Assembly: GCA_044227325.1 (NCBI GenBank)
Contig: JBGAFI010000010.1
Location: 1 to 64,000, forward strand
Direction of reading: 5' to 3'
DNA length: 64,000 bases
From: PFJX01 sp044227325
GTDB taxonomy: Bacteria; Pseudomonadota; Gammaproteobacteria; Burkholderiales; Thiobacillaceae
Part shown: positions 1 to 9,786 of the stretch, piece after piece
Layout of the letters: each line of letters opens with the position of its first letter
Numbering within the stretch: the first letter of the stretch is position 1
The notes under the pieces: generated by a model
The model's input: only the letters and a program-made list of their open reading frames with translations
Told to the model about the DNA's origin: nothing
Database searches by the model: none
Translations under genes and position numbers: made by a program

Positions 1-261
1 ACGCAGCAGAACGCGGCGCTGGTGGAGGAAGCGGCGGCGGCGGCCGAATCCCTGCAGGACCAGGCGAGCAGCCTGGCCCAGGCGGTGTCGGTGTTCAAGC
101 TGGAGGAGGGCGGCGGCCGCCTCGCCCGCGCGCCGGCGCTGCCCGCCGCGCGCCGGGCGGCCCTGCCCAACCGCGCCGCCGCCCCCGGCCCGGTCCGCGC
201 CATGCAGAAGCTCTCCCCCAATCCCAATTCCGGGCCAGAGGATGAATGGGCGGAGTTTTAA
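1..261 (+). CDS. methyl-accepting chemotaxis protein, C-terminal fragment
   Basis: Only the last 86 codons are in the window; the reading frame is open from base 1. The visible start (TQQNAALVEEAAAAAESL) is the end of the cytoplasmic signalling coiled coil of chemoreceptors, followed by the usual LAQAVSVFKL and a low-complexity, Ala/Arg/Pro-rich tail. The last five residues are EWAEF, which fits the xWxxF/Y pentapeptide that tethers CheR and CheB to receptors. cheR begins two bases after the stop codon, so receptor and methyltransferase are probably co-transcribed. Ligand domain and membrane segments lie outside the window. Confidence 0.93.
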   Translation, partial: TQQNAALVEEAAAAAESLQDQASSLAQAVSVFKLEEGGGRLARAPALPAARRAALPNRAAAPGPVRAMQKLSPNPNSGPEDEWAEF

Positions 262-262
262 C

Positions 263-1102
263 ATGGCTGAACTTAGCGTACCCCAGCGGGAATTCACCTT
301 TTCCCGCAAGGACTTCGAGGAAGTCCGCAAGATGATCTACGAGCATGCCGGCATCGCTCTCTCGGAAGCGAAAGAAGACATGGTCTATAGCCGGTTGGCG
401 CGACGCTTGCGGGCGACCGGCAAGCGCACTTTCCAGGAATATCTGGCCTTGATCCGCGCCGGCAACGAAGTGGAATGGGAGGCCTTCGTCAATTCCCTGA
501 CCACCAACCTCACGGATTTCTTCCGGGAGGCCCACCACTTTCACATCCTGAAGGATTTCCTGAAAACTCGGCGCGACCGTCCCATCACCATCTGGAGTTC
601 CGCTTCCAGCACCGGCGAGGAGCCCTATTCCATCGCCATGACGGCGGTGGAAGCCCTGGGCGGCTTCAACGCGCCGGTGGAGATACTGGCTTCCGACCTG
701 GACACCAACGTGCTGAAAAAGGCCGCGGATGGGGTTTATCCCGTGGAACGCCTGAAAAAACTGAGCGAGTCGCAGCAGCGCCAGTTTTTCTACCGGGGCA
801 CCGGAGACAATTCGGGCATGGCCAAGGTGAAGCCGGAGTTGCTGTCCATGGTGAAATATTTCCGTCTCAACCTGCTGGACAGCGTCTGGTCCATCAGGCA
901 GCCCCTCGATGCGATTTTCTGCCGCAATGTCATGATCTATTTCGACAAGCCGACCCAGTACGCGATTCTCAAGAAGATGAAGCCGCTGCTGAAACCGGAT
1001 GGCTTGTTGTTCGTCGGCCATTCCGAAGCCCTGTATCACGCCACCGATCTGTTCAAACTCAAGGGCCAGACCGTCTACGAGCATGCGAAGGGCGGCAAGT
1101 GA
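263..1102 (+). CDS. cheR: chemotaxis protein methyltransferase CheR
   Basis: 279 residues. It transfers methyl groups from S-adenosylmethionine to glutamates of chemoreceptors. An N-terminal helical CheR domain (about residues 10-65) precedes the signature TNLTDFFRE (81-89) and a SAM-binding loop SASSTGEE (113-120); DAIFCRNVMIYFD is the conserved later motif. ATG 263 is preferred over the in-frame ATG at 242, which lies inside the receptor gene, because GGCGGAG sits just upstream of 263. The stop overlaps the GTG start of cheD, so cheR-cheD are translationally coupled. The upstream receptor ends in a CheR-docking pentapeptide. Confidence 0.97.
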   Translation: MAELSVPQREFTFSRKDFEEVRKMIYEHAGIALSEAKEDMVYSRLARRLRATGKRTFQEYLALIRAGNEVEWEAFVNSLTTNLTDFFREAHHFHILKDFLKTRRDRPITIWSSASSTGEEPYSIAMTAVEALGGFNAPVEILASDLDTNVLKKAADGVYPVERLKKLSESQQRQFFYRGTGDNSGMAKVKPELLSMVKYFRLNLLDSVWSIRQPLDAIFCRNVMIYFDKPTQYAILKKMKPLLKPDGLLFVGHSEALYHATDLFKLKGQTVYEHAKGGK

Positions 1103-1713
1103 GCCAATTCGGCTTGGAAGAAATCCTCGCTCCGAATCATTATTTCGATCGCAACTTCAACAGCGAGGCGGCGAAGATTCTGCCCGGGGAATACTACGTG
1201 ACCGGCCGCGACATGCTGTTGGTCACGGTGCTGGGTTCCTGCGTGGCCGCCTGCATCCGCGACCCCAAGACCGGCATCGGCGGCATGAACCATTTCATGT
1301 TGCCGGAAGGCGGCGGCGATCAGCACGACATGCTGTCCAGTTCCGCCCGCTATGGAAGTTACGCCATGGAAGTGCTGGTCAACCAGTTGGTCAAGCTGGG
1401 CGCCAACCGGAGCCGGCTTGAGGCCAAGGTCTTCGGCGGCGGCGCGGTGTTGCGGGGATTCACTACCGTCAACGTGGGGGAAATGAACAGCCTGTTCGTG
1501 CTGGAATATCTGGCGACGGAGCGCATCCGCGTGGTGGCGGAGGATCTGAAGGGGTTTTTTCCGCGCAAGGTCTACTATTTCCCAGCCACGGGACGGGTAT
1601 TGGTGCGCAAGCTCAAATCGGTGCACAACAACACCATCATCGAACGGGAAAAGGATTACGGTCAGCGCCTCAAGGCCACACCCATTTCCGGGGATGTGGA
1701 ACTGTTCTCCTGA
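1099..1713 (+). CDS. cheD: chemoreceptor glutamine deamidase CheD
   Basis: 204 residues from a GTG start that overlaps the cheR stop (GTGA). CheD deamidates specific receptor glutamines to methylatable glutamates and, in some bacteria, binds CheC. The catalytic Cys (Cys48 in VLGSCVAAC) and His (His65 in GGMNHFMLP) are present, as is the typical FGGGAVLRG motif. Upstream in-frame ATG codons fall inside cheR and are not used. It sits between cheR and cheB, the common arrangement in betaproteobacterial chemotaxis operons. Confidence 0.96.
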   Translation: MSQFGLEEILAPNHYFDRNFNSEAAKILPGEYYVTGRDMLLVTVLGSCVAACIRDPKTGIGGMNHFMLPEGGGDQHDMLSSSARYGSYAMEVLVNQLVKLGANRSRLEAKVFGGGAVLRGFTTVNVGEMNSLFVLEYLATERIRVVAEDLKGFFPRKVYYFPATGRVLVRKLKSVHNNTIIEREKDYGQRLKATPISGDVELFS

Positions 1714-1748
1714 TTGGACTGGTTTTGAGCTGAAAACTCGAGGACGGG

Positions 1749-2798
1749 ATGCCGAAAATAAGAGTGCTCATCATCGACGACTCCGCGCTGATCCGGGGCG
1801 TGATGAAGGAAATCATCAATGGCCAGCCCGACATGGAAGTCGTGGGCCAGGCTCCGGATCCCATCACGGCGCGGGATCTCATCAAGCAGATCAACCCGGA
1901 TGTGCTGACGCTGGATGTGGAAATGCCGCGCATGAATGGCCTGGAATTCCTGGAAAAACTCATGCGTCTGCGGCCCATGCCCGTCGTGATGGTGTCCTCC
2001 CTCGCCGAGCGGGGGAATGACGTCACCCTGAAGGCGCTGGAGCTGGGCGCGGTGGATTTCGTCACCAAACCGCGTCTGGGGGTGACCGAGGGGCTCAACG
2101 ACCTGGCGGATGAAATCGGCGACAAGATTCGCGCCGCCTCCCGCGCCCGCGTGCGCCGCCACGGCCTCAACGAGAGCGCGCCCAGCGCGCCTAAGCCTTT
2201 GGCCGGCCAGTTCATCCACACCACCGAGAAACTGATCTGCGTGGGCTCGTCGACCGGCGGCACCGAGGCTTTGAAAGAGTTCCTGACCCGCATGCCGGCC
2301 TCCTCCCCGGGCGTGATGGTGACGCAGCACATGCCGGAATCCTTCACCAATTCGTTCGCCGCGCGTCTTAACAGCCTTTCCGCCATGACCGTCAAGGAGG
2401 CGGAACACAATGAGCGCGTGTTGCCCGGACATGCCTATATCGCGCCGGGCCATTCCCATCTGCTGGTGAAGAAGAGTGGCGCCTATTACTACACCGAACT
2501 GTCCAAGGCCGATCCCGTGAATCGTCATCGCCCTTCCGTGGATGTGCTGTTCAACAGCGCTTCCCAGGTGCTCGGACCCAACGCGGTGGGCGTGATCATG
2601 ACCGGCATGGGCAAGGACGGCGCCCAGGGCCTGCTGGCCATGCGCAAGGCCGGTGCCCATACCATCGCCCAGAATGAGGCCACCTGCGTCGTCTATGGCA
2701 TGCCCAAGGCCGCCGTCGAGCTTGGCGCCGCCATGGAGGTGGTGCCGTTGCAGGACATCGCGGCGCGCGTGCTGGACCATCTCGGCCGCAGGAACTGA
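1749..2798 (+). CDS. cheB: chemotaxis response regulator / protein-glutamate methylesterase CheB
   Basis: 349 residues. A receiver domain (DD10-11, phospho-acceptor Asp56, Lys in FVTKPR near 107) is joined by a linker to a C-terminal methylesterase. The catalytic triad is visible: Ser168 in VGSSTGG, His194 in VTQHMPES, Asp290 in GMGKDGAQG. It removes methyl groups from receptors once phosphorylated by CheA. cheA and cheW are not in the window and presumably lie upstream. The gene ends the che block: a FliA promoter for the next operon follows at 2848. Confidence 0.97.
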   Translation: MPKIRVLIIDDSALIRGVMKEIINGQPDMEVVGQAPDPITARDLIKQINPDVLTLDVEMPRMNGLEFLEKLMRLRPMPVVMVSSLAERGNDVTLKALELGAVDFVTKPRLGVTEGLNDLADEIGDKIRAASRARVRRHGLNESAPSAPKPLAGQFIHTTEKLICVGSSTGGTEALKEFLTRMPASSPGVMVTQHMPESFTNSFAARLNSLSAMTVKEAEHNERVLPGHAYIAPGHSHLLVKKSGAYYYTELSKADPVNRHRPSVDVLFNSASQVLGPNAVGVIMTGMGKDGAQGLLAMRKAGAHTIAQNEATCVVYGMPKAAVELGAAMEVVPLQDIAARVLDHLGRRN

Positions 2799-2847
2799 GG
2801 GCTCGAAAAAAAGGCCGCGCGGCCGTGCGCGCGTTCCTCTGTTTGCC

Positions 2848-2874
2848 TAAAGAGATGGGAAATTAGGCCGATAA
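2848..2874 (+). promoter_or_regulatory. FliA (sigma-28) promoter upstream of the STAS/response-regulator operon
   Basis: TAAAGAGA (2848-2855), an 11-base spacer and GCCGATAA (2867-2874). This matches the enterobacterial sigma-28 consensus TAAAGTTT-N11-GCCGATAA, with a perfect -10 element and exact spacing. Transcription should start near 2881, leaving a leader of about 24 bases before ATG 2905. It implies expression late in flagellar assembly. Confidence 0.85.
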
Positions 2875-2904
2875 GCCATCTGTACCAGTTAGCTCGGAGT
2901 GACC

Positions 2905-3213
2905 ATGCAAATCGCAAGCGAAGTGGCAGGCAACAAGGCCACCCTCAGCCTGAACGGGCGGTTCGATTTCCATTCCCACCGGGATTTCCGCGCGGCCTAC
3001 GAGAAGGCGTTGGAGGCGGAGGGGGTGAGGGAGATCGAGATCAATTTTTCGGCGGTGGACTATCTGGACAGTTCCGCGCTGGGCATGCTCCTGCTGTTGC
3101 GGGAAAAGGCCGAAGCCATGGGGAAACTCGTGGTTCTCGGTGGGCTCAAGGGTACGGTCAAACAGGTTCTGGATATCGCGAACTTCGGCAAGCTGTTTTC
3201 CGTGAAGGCCTGA
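2905..3213 (+). CDS. STAS-domain anti-sigma factor antagonist (HsbA/SpoIIAA-like)
   Basis: 102 residues forming a single STAS domain. The phosphorylatable serine is in DYLDSSALGMLLLLRE (Ser56 or Ser57). Such proteins switch partners: unphosphorylated they bind an anti-sigma factor or another target, and they are dephosphorylated by PP2C phosphatases. A GTG at 2899 is a possible start, but ATG 2905 is better spaced from CGGAG. The next gene, ten bases on, encodes both a PP2C phosphatase and a GHKL kinase-like domain, exactly the two enzymes needed to cycle this protein. The pair resembles Pseudomonas HsbA-HsbR; the name is by analogy. Confidence 0.88.
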   Translation: MQIASEVAGNKATLSLNGRFDFHSHRDFRAAYEKALEAEGVREIEINFSAVDYLDSSALGMLLLLREKAEAMGKLVVLGGLKGTVKQVLDIANFGKLFSVKA

Positions 3214-3223
3214 GGATTTTCCC

Positions 3224-4927
3224 GTGTCCGGCATCAGCCTGAAAATCCTTATCGCCGACGATACGCCGACCAACGTCAAGCAACTGGAAATCCTGGCGCG
3301 CCGCGCCGGACATGTTCCCATCCTGGCCGATGACGGCCAGTCCGCGATCGATCAGTTTCGCGAGCAGTCCCCCGATCTCGTCTTCATGGACATCATGATG
3401 CCGGGCATGGACGGCATCACCGCGGTGCAGCGCATCCGGGAAATTCCCACGGACAAGTGGACGCCGATCATCTTTTATTCCGCGCTGGATCGCATGCAGG
3501 ACATCGTGCGCGGCCTCGAAGCCGGCGGCGACGACTACGTGGTCAAGCCCGCCTCGATCCAGTTGCTGCAGGCCAAGATCAACGCCTATTCGCGCCTGCT
3601 CGCCCTGCAGCAGAAGGAGCAGAGCTACATCGAGGAGCTGAAGAACTGGCGCATGGATGCCGAGGAGCAGAACCGGCTCGGCGCCCACATCATGTCCCGT
3701 CTGACCGATGCCGAGGGGTTGCGGGATCAGATGGTGCATTTCTTCAACCTGCCCGCGGATACCTTCAGCGGTGATTTGCTGTGCGCGGCGCGCACGCCGG
3801 GCGGGGCGCTGGATGTGATGCTGGCCGACGCGGCCGGCCATGGCCTGGCCGCCGCGTTGTCGGCGATGCCGATGACCCAGACTTTTTACAGCATGGTCGG
3901 CAAGGGCTTTCCGTTGTCTTCCATCGCCGGCGAATTGAATCGCAAGCTAAAGGCCATCCTGCCCGCCGATCGTTTTGTCGCGACGACCCTGGCCTCCATC
4001 GATGTGCGCAATCAGACTGTGGAAATCTGGAACGGCGGCAATCCGGACGCCTTGTTCGTCAACCCGGAGGGCAAGGTGACGATGCAATGGGCCTCCGGGC
4101 ATCCCCCGCTGGGCATCCTGCCCGACGCTATTTTCTCGGGCCTGACCGAAACCGCGGTATTTCATGAGCCCGGTGACCTGGTGCTGTGTTCCGATGGCCT
4201 GGTCGAGGCGGAAAATCCCCATGGAGAATGGTTGGGTCTGGCCGGCGCGGTCGCCCTGCTGGAGGGGGCGAGCAATATCCAGGACCGTTTCACCCGTTTG
4301 CACCTGGGTGTGGAAGCACACCTGGGCGGCCAGTCCGGACGCGACGATATTTCCTGCATGATGGTGTCCGTGCCGATCGAGCGGCGCCGGGTGGTGCGTT
4401 TCAACCCGCCGACTCCGCTGCATGAGGGCGGTGTGGCGGAATGGCGGCTCAACCTGTCCTATAGCGCCGTGGAACTGCGCTATCTGGATGTGGTGCCGGC
4501 GGTGCTGAGCCTGATGACCCAGGTGTCCGCCCTCAAACCCCACCAGGGCGCCTTGTTCCTCATCCTTTCGGAACTGTTCAACAACGCGCTGGATCATGGC
4601 CTGCTCGGGCTCGATTCCACCACCAAGGGCTGGATGGGCGGGTTCGACATCTACATGCAGCAACGCGCGGAGCGTCTCGCCAAGCTGGAGACGGGAAACG
4701 TCTCCCTGTCCTTCCTGATTCATGACGATGAGGGCCGCGCCGTGCTGGATATCGACATAGCCGACAGCGGAGAAGGTTTCGATTACGAGACCTTGCTGCG
4801 GGAAAACGACCTTGCCGGCGATGACTCGCGTCCGCATGGGCGCGGTATCGCCTTGGTCAGAAGCCTATGCGCCGAAGTCGTGTTTTCCGGCGTGGGAAAC
4901 CGGGTCTGGGTCCGCTATCTGCTCTGA
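3224..4927 (+). CDS. response regulator with PP2C (SpoIIE-type) phosphatase and GHKL ATPase domain (HsbR-like)
   Basis: 567 residues, GTG start. Domains in order: receiver (Asp12/Asp13, phospho-acceptor Asp56, Lys in VVKPAS); a helical connector around 120-165; a SpoIIE-type PP2C domain (about 175-385, with GDLLCAA, LADAAGHGLAAAL and LCSDGLVEAEN metal-site motifs); and a C-terminal GHKL ATPase/anti-sigma kinase-like domain (about 430-567, N-box LSELFNNALDHG and G-box HGRGIALVRSL). One protein thus carries the opposing phosphatase and kinase activities for the STAS protein upstream. In Pseudomonas, HsbR-HsbA link the FlgM anti-sigma-28 factor and a diguanylate cyclase; here a GGDEF regulator is encoded convergently next door. 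Confidence 0.9.
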   Translation: MSGISLKILIADDTPTNVKQLEILARRAGHVPILADDGQSAIDQFREQSPDLVFMDIMMPGMDGITAVQRIREIPTDKWTPIIFYSALDRMQDIVRGLEAGGDDYVVKPASIQLLQAKINAYSRLLALQQKEQSYIEELKNWRMDAEEQNRLGAHIMSRLTDAEGLRDQMVHFFNLPADTFSGDLLCAARTPGGALDVMLADAAGHGLAAALSAMPMTQTFYSMVGKGFPLSSIAGELNRKLKAILPADRFVATTLASIDVRNQTVEIWNGGNPDALFVNPEGKVTMQWASGHPPLGILPDAIFSGLTETAVFHEPGDLVLCSDGLVEAENPHGEWLGLAGAVALLEGASNIQDRFTRLHLGVEAHLGGQSGRDDISCMMVSVPIERRRVVRFNPPTPLHEGGVAEWRLNLSYSAVELRYLDVVPAVLSLMTQVSALKPHQGALFLILSELFNNALDHGLLGLDSTTKGWMGGFDIYMQQRAERLAKLETGNVSLSFLIHDDEGRAVLDIDIADSGEGFDYETLLRENDLAGDDSRPHGRGIALVRSLCAEVVFSGVGNRVWVRYLL

Positions 4928-4959
4928 GGCGGCGCCTTCCCGCCCGGATCAGCCTTGCT

Positions 4960-6255
4960 TCAGGCGGATTCGCCTTCCCAGGCCTTCACCTGGTTTCTAC
5001 CCGCGTGCTTCGCCACGTAAAGCGCTTCATCCGCGGACTGGATCAGCGACTCGGCATCGGTGAGCGTGGGGAATTGGGTGACGCCCGCTGAAAAACTGCA
5101 CTGGAAAGTCGCTTGCCCGACGTGCTGCTCGATACTGGCAAAACTTTCCCGGATGGCGTTCATGACGCCCATGGCGGCTTCCAAAGCGGTGTCCGGCAAG
5201 GCAAGGGCGAATTCCTCGCCGCCGTAGCGGCCGATGATGTCCGCGCCCCGCAAACGCTGTTTGAGCAGGCGGGACAGGTTCTTGATGACCCGATCCCCGG
5301 CGGGATGGCCGTAAGTGTCGTTCACCCGCTTGAAATGGTCGATGTCGATCAGGGCCACGGAAAGCAGCTTGTTGAGCCGTTTCGAACGGGCGACCTCGGC
5401 GCGCAGCCTTTCCTTGAAGTTGGTATGGTTGAGCAGACCGGTGAGGCTGTCGCGCACCATGAGGGCGCGCAGGGCGCGATAGCGGATGATCCGGCTGCGG
5501 ACGGCGGAAATGAGGTGTTCCGGCTTGATGGGTTTCTGCAGGAATTCGTCGCCTCCCAGGCTCATGGCTTCCCGCTGGCGCCCGACGTCGGTTTCCGCGG
5601 AAAGGAAGACGATGGGGATGGACAGGTAGGCGTCCTGCTGACGGATCACGCGCGCCAGTTCGGAACCGGTGGCGCCGGGCATGTTCATGTCCAGCAGGAT
5701 GATCTCGGGCAGTCCGTCGGCGAGCACTTCCAGGGTTTTCAGCGGCTCGGTCAAGGTTTGCGTGACGAATCCCGCTTCATTCAAGTGGGCCGCATAGAAG
5801 CCGACCAGGGAGGCCGAGTCGTCGACGATCAGTACCTTGCCCGCATCCGCCTGGGGCGGCGAAGTCAGCCGATCCAGGGTGTCCAGCAGGACGGTCAGGT
5901 CGAGGGGATAGGTGATATAGGCCTTGCAACCCATTTTCACCGCGGTCAGACGGGCTTCGATGGAGCCATCGGGGGAAAGGCACGCAAGCGGCGTGGACTC
6001 CGTCAGATTGGACAAGGTCTGTAGGGTTTCGGCGGAAAGGCCGTTCATATGGCCGCACTCCAGCAGAATGCCCGTTGGCGCTTCCTTTGCCACTTCCGCC
6101 ATAAGCTGGGGCACGTCGTCCAGCAATGCGCAGGTGTAGCCGAAATAGCCAAGCTGGTGAGCCACTTCCTGGATTGCCGGCACATTGCCGGGGCACAGGT
6201 AAATCAGCTTACCGTGTTCTTGGAAGCCTTCAGGAGAAGGCTCGGAATGCCCCAT
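4960..6255 (-). CDS. diguanylate cyclase response regulator (pseudo-receiver, receiver, GGDEF)
   Basis: 431 residues from ATG 6255. The first ~115 residues fold like a receiver but lack the acidic pocket (LIYLCPG). A true receiver follows (VLIVDD, LLDMNMPG, LQKPIKP). The C-terminal domain is an active-looking GGDEF: RYGGEEF, with RGAD five residues upstream as a c-di-GMP inhibitory I-site. It should make c-di-GMP from two GTP when phosphorylated. An ATG at 6279 and a TTG at 6345 are also in frame, but a FliA-like promoter at 6290-6316 predicts a transcript start near 6283, so 6255 is the plausible start. It converges on the HsbR-like gene, 32 bases away. Confidence 0.88.
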   Translation of the reverse strand: MGHSEPSPEGFQEHGKLIYLCPGNVPAIQEVAHQLGYFGYTCALLDDVPQLMAEVAKEAPTGILLECGHMNGLSAETLQTLSNLTESTPLACLSPDGSIEARLTAVKMGCKAYITYPLDLTVLLDTLDRLTSPPQADAGKVLIVDDSASLVGFYAAHLNEAGFVTQTLTEPLKTLEVLADGLPEIILLDMNMPGATGSELARVIRQQDAYLSIPIVFLSAETDVGRQREAMSLGGDEFLQKPIKPEHLISAVRSRIIRYRALRALMVRDSLTGLLNHTNFKERLRAEVARSKRLNKLLSVALIDIDHFKRVNDTYGHPAGDRVIKNLSRLLKQRLRGADIIGRYGGEEFALALPDTALEAAMGVMNAIRESFASIEQHVGQATFQCSFSAGVTQFPTLTDAESLIQSADEALYVAKHAGRNQVKAWEGESA

Positions 6256-6289
6256 GGGTTGCTCGCGGAGATTTTGCATGTCTAAAGTT

Positions 6290-6316
6290 ATATCGACTCG
6301 AGGGAAAAAACCTTTA
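6290..6316 (-). promoter_or_regulatory. FliA (sigma-28)-like promoter for the GGDEF regulator
   Basis: On the minus strand: TAAAGGTT, an 11-base spacer, then GTCGATAT. Compared with TAAAGTTT-N11-GCCGATAA it has one mismatch in the -35 and two in the -10, with exact spacing. It would put the GGDEF regulator under the same flagellar sigma factor as the STAS/PP2C operon opposite. Confidence 0.65.
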
Positions 6317-6354
6317 TACCTGTCAGTGCAAATATCGACGGCCAATCCGCATTA

Positions 6355-6382
6355 GGTACGGCGCGGGTTTCCCGCCCGTACC
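6355..6382. repeat. near-perfect dyad in the divergent intergenic region
   Basis: GGTACGG(C)GCGGG and CCCGCCCGTACC flank a TTT loop: twelve paired bases with a single bulged C. It lies between the GGDEF gene (minus) and the histidine kinase gene (plus), about 40 bases before the kinase start. It could be an operator or an RNA hairpin; there is no T-tract to make it an intrinsic terminator. Confidence 0.6.
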
Positions 6383-6421
6383 AGTCATCAACACACCCGA
6401 GTCAAACACTCGTTTCATGGC

Positions 6422-7873
6422 ATGAAAATCCGGCTTCACTATCCCCGCTCGTTTCTCAAATTCACGCTGCTTGGCTTCGTCTTGGCTGGAATCCCTTTTC
6501 TAGCAGGGCTTTTTTACAGTGTGGTTTCCCTGGATCGTTTAGCCAAGGATAGCCAAAGAGTGGTCTATCAGGGGGCTCAGGCGGTGAATGGTAGCCGGGA
6601 TTTGGTCGAGGAGCTGAGCGCGATGGAACGTGGCGCGCGCCAATACGCGATTCTCGGCGACGACGCCCTGCGTGTCGCCTATACCCAGGCGCACGACCGC
6701 TATGTCGATACGAGTGGCGCTTTGTCCCGTCTCGCCTGGAGCGGACGGCAGCGCGAACTGCTGGGAGAACTGGTCGCCGGCACGGAAGCGCTGCACCTGG
6801 CGCTGTCCGAGGCCGGATTCAGCCCGCCGGTGATCAAGCGGAAGACACGGGAGTTCGCCCGCCTGGTCGGCATCGCGAAGCGGATCTCCAATCAGAGCCA
6901 TCAATGGGTGGACCAGGAAATGTCGGCGCTGCAAGCCCGCGTCGAGAGCGCGCGGAGCCGGGTCAACTGGATGCTGCTGGGTTTGATTCCCCTATCCGTC
7001 CTGCTGGCCGTCGGCATGCCCTTGCTGATCGCCAAGCCGGTGCGGCAGATCGACGCGGCGATCCGCCGCATGCGGGCGGGAGAATTATCCGTGCCCATCA
7101 AGGTGGAAGGGCCGAGCGACCTGGAATACCTGGCGGAACGACTGGACTGGATGCGACAGGGCCTGCTGGAGGCGGAAACCGACAAGAGCCGTTTCCTGCG
7201 TCATCTTTCCCATGAACTGAAAACGCCGTTGACCGCGTTGCGGGAAAGCTCGGATCTGCTCTGGGACGGCAGTCTGGGCACCCTGTCCGCCAACCAGCGG
7301 GAGGTGGTCGCGATCCTGCGCCAGAACAGCCTGCGCCTGCAAAAACTGATTGAGGACCTGCTCGCCTATCGCGCCCTCATGGCGTCCCCCCTCGTGCTCG
7401 AGCGCCAGGCCGTGCGCGTGGGGGAGGTGGTGGATAGGGTGTTGGAGCATCAGCGTGCCGCGCTGATGGCGAAAGAGGTCCGCGTGGAAACCGCCGGCAT
7501 GGACGTCGTCCTGAGCGCGGACCCGGAAAAACTGCGGGTGATGGTGGATAATTTGCTTTCCAACGCGATCAAGTTCTCCCCCGCGGGCGGCATCATCCGG
7601 ATTGATGCCGCCGAAATGGAGGACGGTGTCGCGCTGGATGTGGCGGACCAGGGGCCGGGCGTGGCGCGGGAAGACCGGGAGCGGATATTCGACGCCTTCT
7701 ACCAGGGGCGCCAACCCCAGGCCGCTTCCCTGCGTGGGACCGGGCTGGGCTTGTCCATCGCCCGGGAGCACGCTCTGGCCCATGGCGGCGGGATTTCCAT
7801 CAAGGACGAAGAGGAATGCGGGGCCTGTTTTCGGGTGATCTTGCCCAAGGGAAACGACAAGGAAGCGCGATGA
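6422..7873 (+). CDS. glrK: GlrK/QseE-like sensor histidine kinase
   Basis: 483 residues. Membrane segment 1 at about 13-34, a helical periplasmic region to about 182, membrane segment 2 at about 184-204, HAMP to about 250, then HisKA with phospho-acceptor His264 (RHLSHELKTPL) and an HATPase domain (N-box MVDNLLSNAIKF, DQGPGV, GTGLGLSI). It is the first gene of a three-gene operon with a small lipoprotein and a sigma-54-dependent regulator, the arrangement of E. coli glrK-qseG-glrR, which responds to envelope state. Its stop overlaps the next ATG (ATGA). Confidence 0.88.
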   Translation: MKIRLHYPRSFLKFTLLGFVLAGIPFLAGLFYSVVSLDRLAKDSQRVVYQGAQAVNGSRDLVEELSAMERGARQYAILGDDALRVAYTQAHDRYVDTSGALSRLAWSGRQRELLGELVAGTEALHLALSEAGFSPPVIKRKTREFARLVGIAKRISNQSHQWVDQEMSALQARVESARSRVNWMLLGLIPLSVLLAVGMPLLIAKPVRQIDAAIRRMRAGELSVPIKVEGPSDLEYLAERLDWMRQGLLEAETDKSRFLRHLSHELKTPLTALRESSDLLWDGSLGTLSANQREVVAILRQNSLRLQKLIEDLLAYRALMASPLVLERQAVRVGEVVDRVLEHQRAALMAKEVRVETAGMDVVLSADPEKLRVMVDNLLSNAIKFSPAGGIIRIDAAEMEDGVALDVADQGPGVAREDRERIFDAFYQGRQPQAASLRGTGLGLSIAREHALAHGGGISIKDEEECGACFRVILPKGNDKEAR

Positions 7874-8401
7874 AACGGAGCGTGTCCGGGTCCGTGGGAC
7901 TTGCCTGTCTGCTGGCCGCGCTCCTGGGCGGTTGCCAAGTCGTGCCGCCCAAGGCGCAGCCTGCCGGCGAGGCCGGCGCGGAGTCCATGGCGGATTCCGC
8001 GCCGGCTGGCGCCAGCGACGAACTGCCGGCTTTGCTGGACCGTTTCAGCCGCGCGTCGCCGGGCGAGCTCAAGCGGGAATACGAGGCGCTGGCATCATTG
8101 CCGGAAGCGAAACAGGGTGGTGACGTTCGCTTGCGCCTGGCGCTACTGCTCGCCCAGCCCGGATTGCCGTTCCGGGACGACGCCGCCGCGCTGCGGGTGC
8201 TGCAGGAATGGGAAAACGGCCAGACCCAGGCGGATCCGGCCCACAAGGCTTTCGTTCGCTGGCTGCGCGCCATGCTCGGCGAGCGCGTCCGGCTCGCGGG
8301 CAGTCTGGAGGATGCCGGCGCCAGGCTGCGGGAAGAAAAGAAGCGGGCCGAAGTGTGCAAGGATAAGCTGGAGGCCATCAAGAGCATGGAGAGGAGCCTG
8401 A

Positions 8402-8421
<20 letters not shown>
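7870..8421 (+). CDS. QseG-like outer-membrane lipoprotein
   Basis: 183 residues from ATG 7870, which overlaps the kinase stop. A short signal peptide ends in the lipobox LLGGC (lipidated Cys22). A low-complexity Ala/Ser linker is followed by a helical region ending in a charged coiled coil (LREEKKRAEVCKDKLEAIKSM). Position between glrK and glrR, size and helical C-terminus match the QseG/YfhG family, which in enterobacteria modulates the kinase. Sequence divergence is high in this family, so the assignment rests largely on context. Confidence 0.75.
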
Positions 8422-9781
<1,360 letters not shown>

Positions 9782-9786
9782 CCGAC

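Noticed and set aside
2805..2835. GGCCGCGCGGCC palindrome after cheB as a terminator
   Set aside because: The A-run is on the wrong side and no T-tract follows; transcription may simply continue into the next operon.
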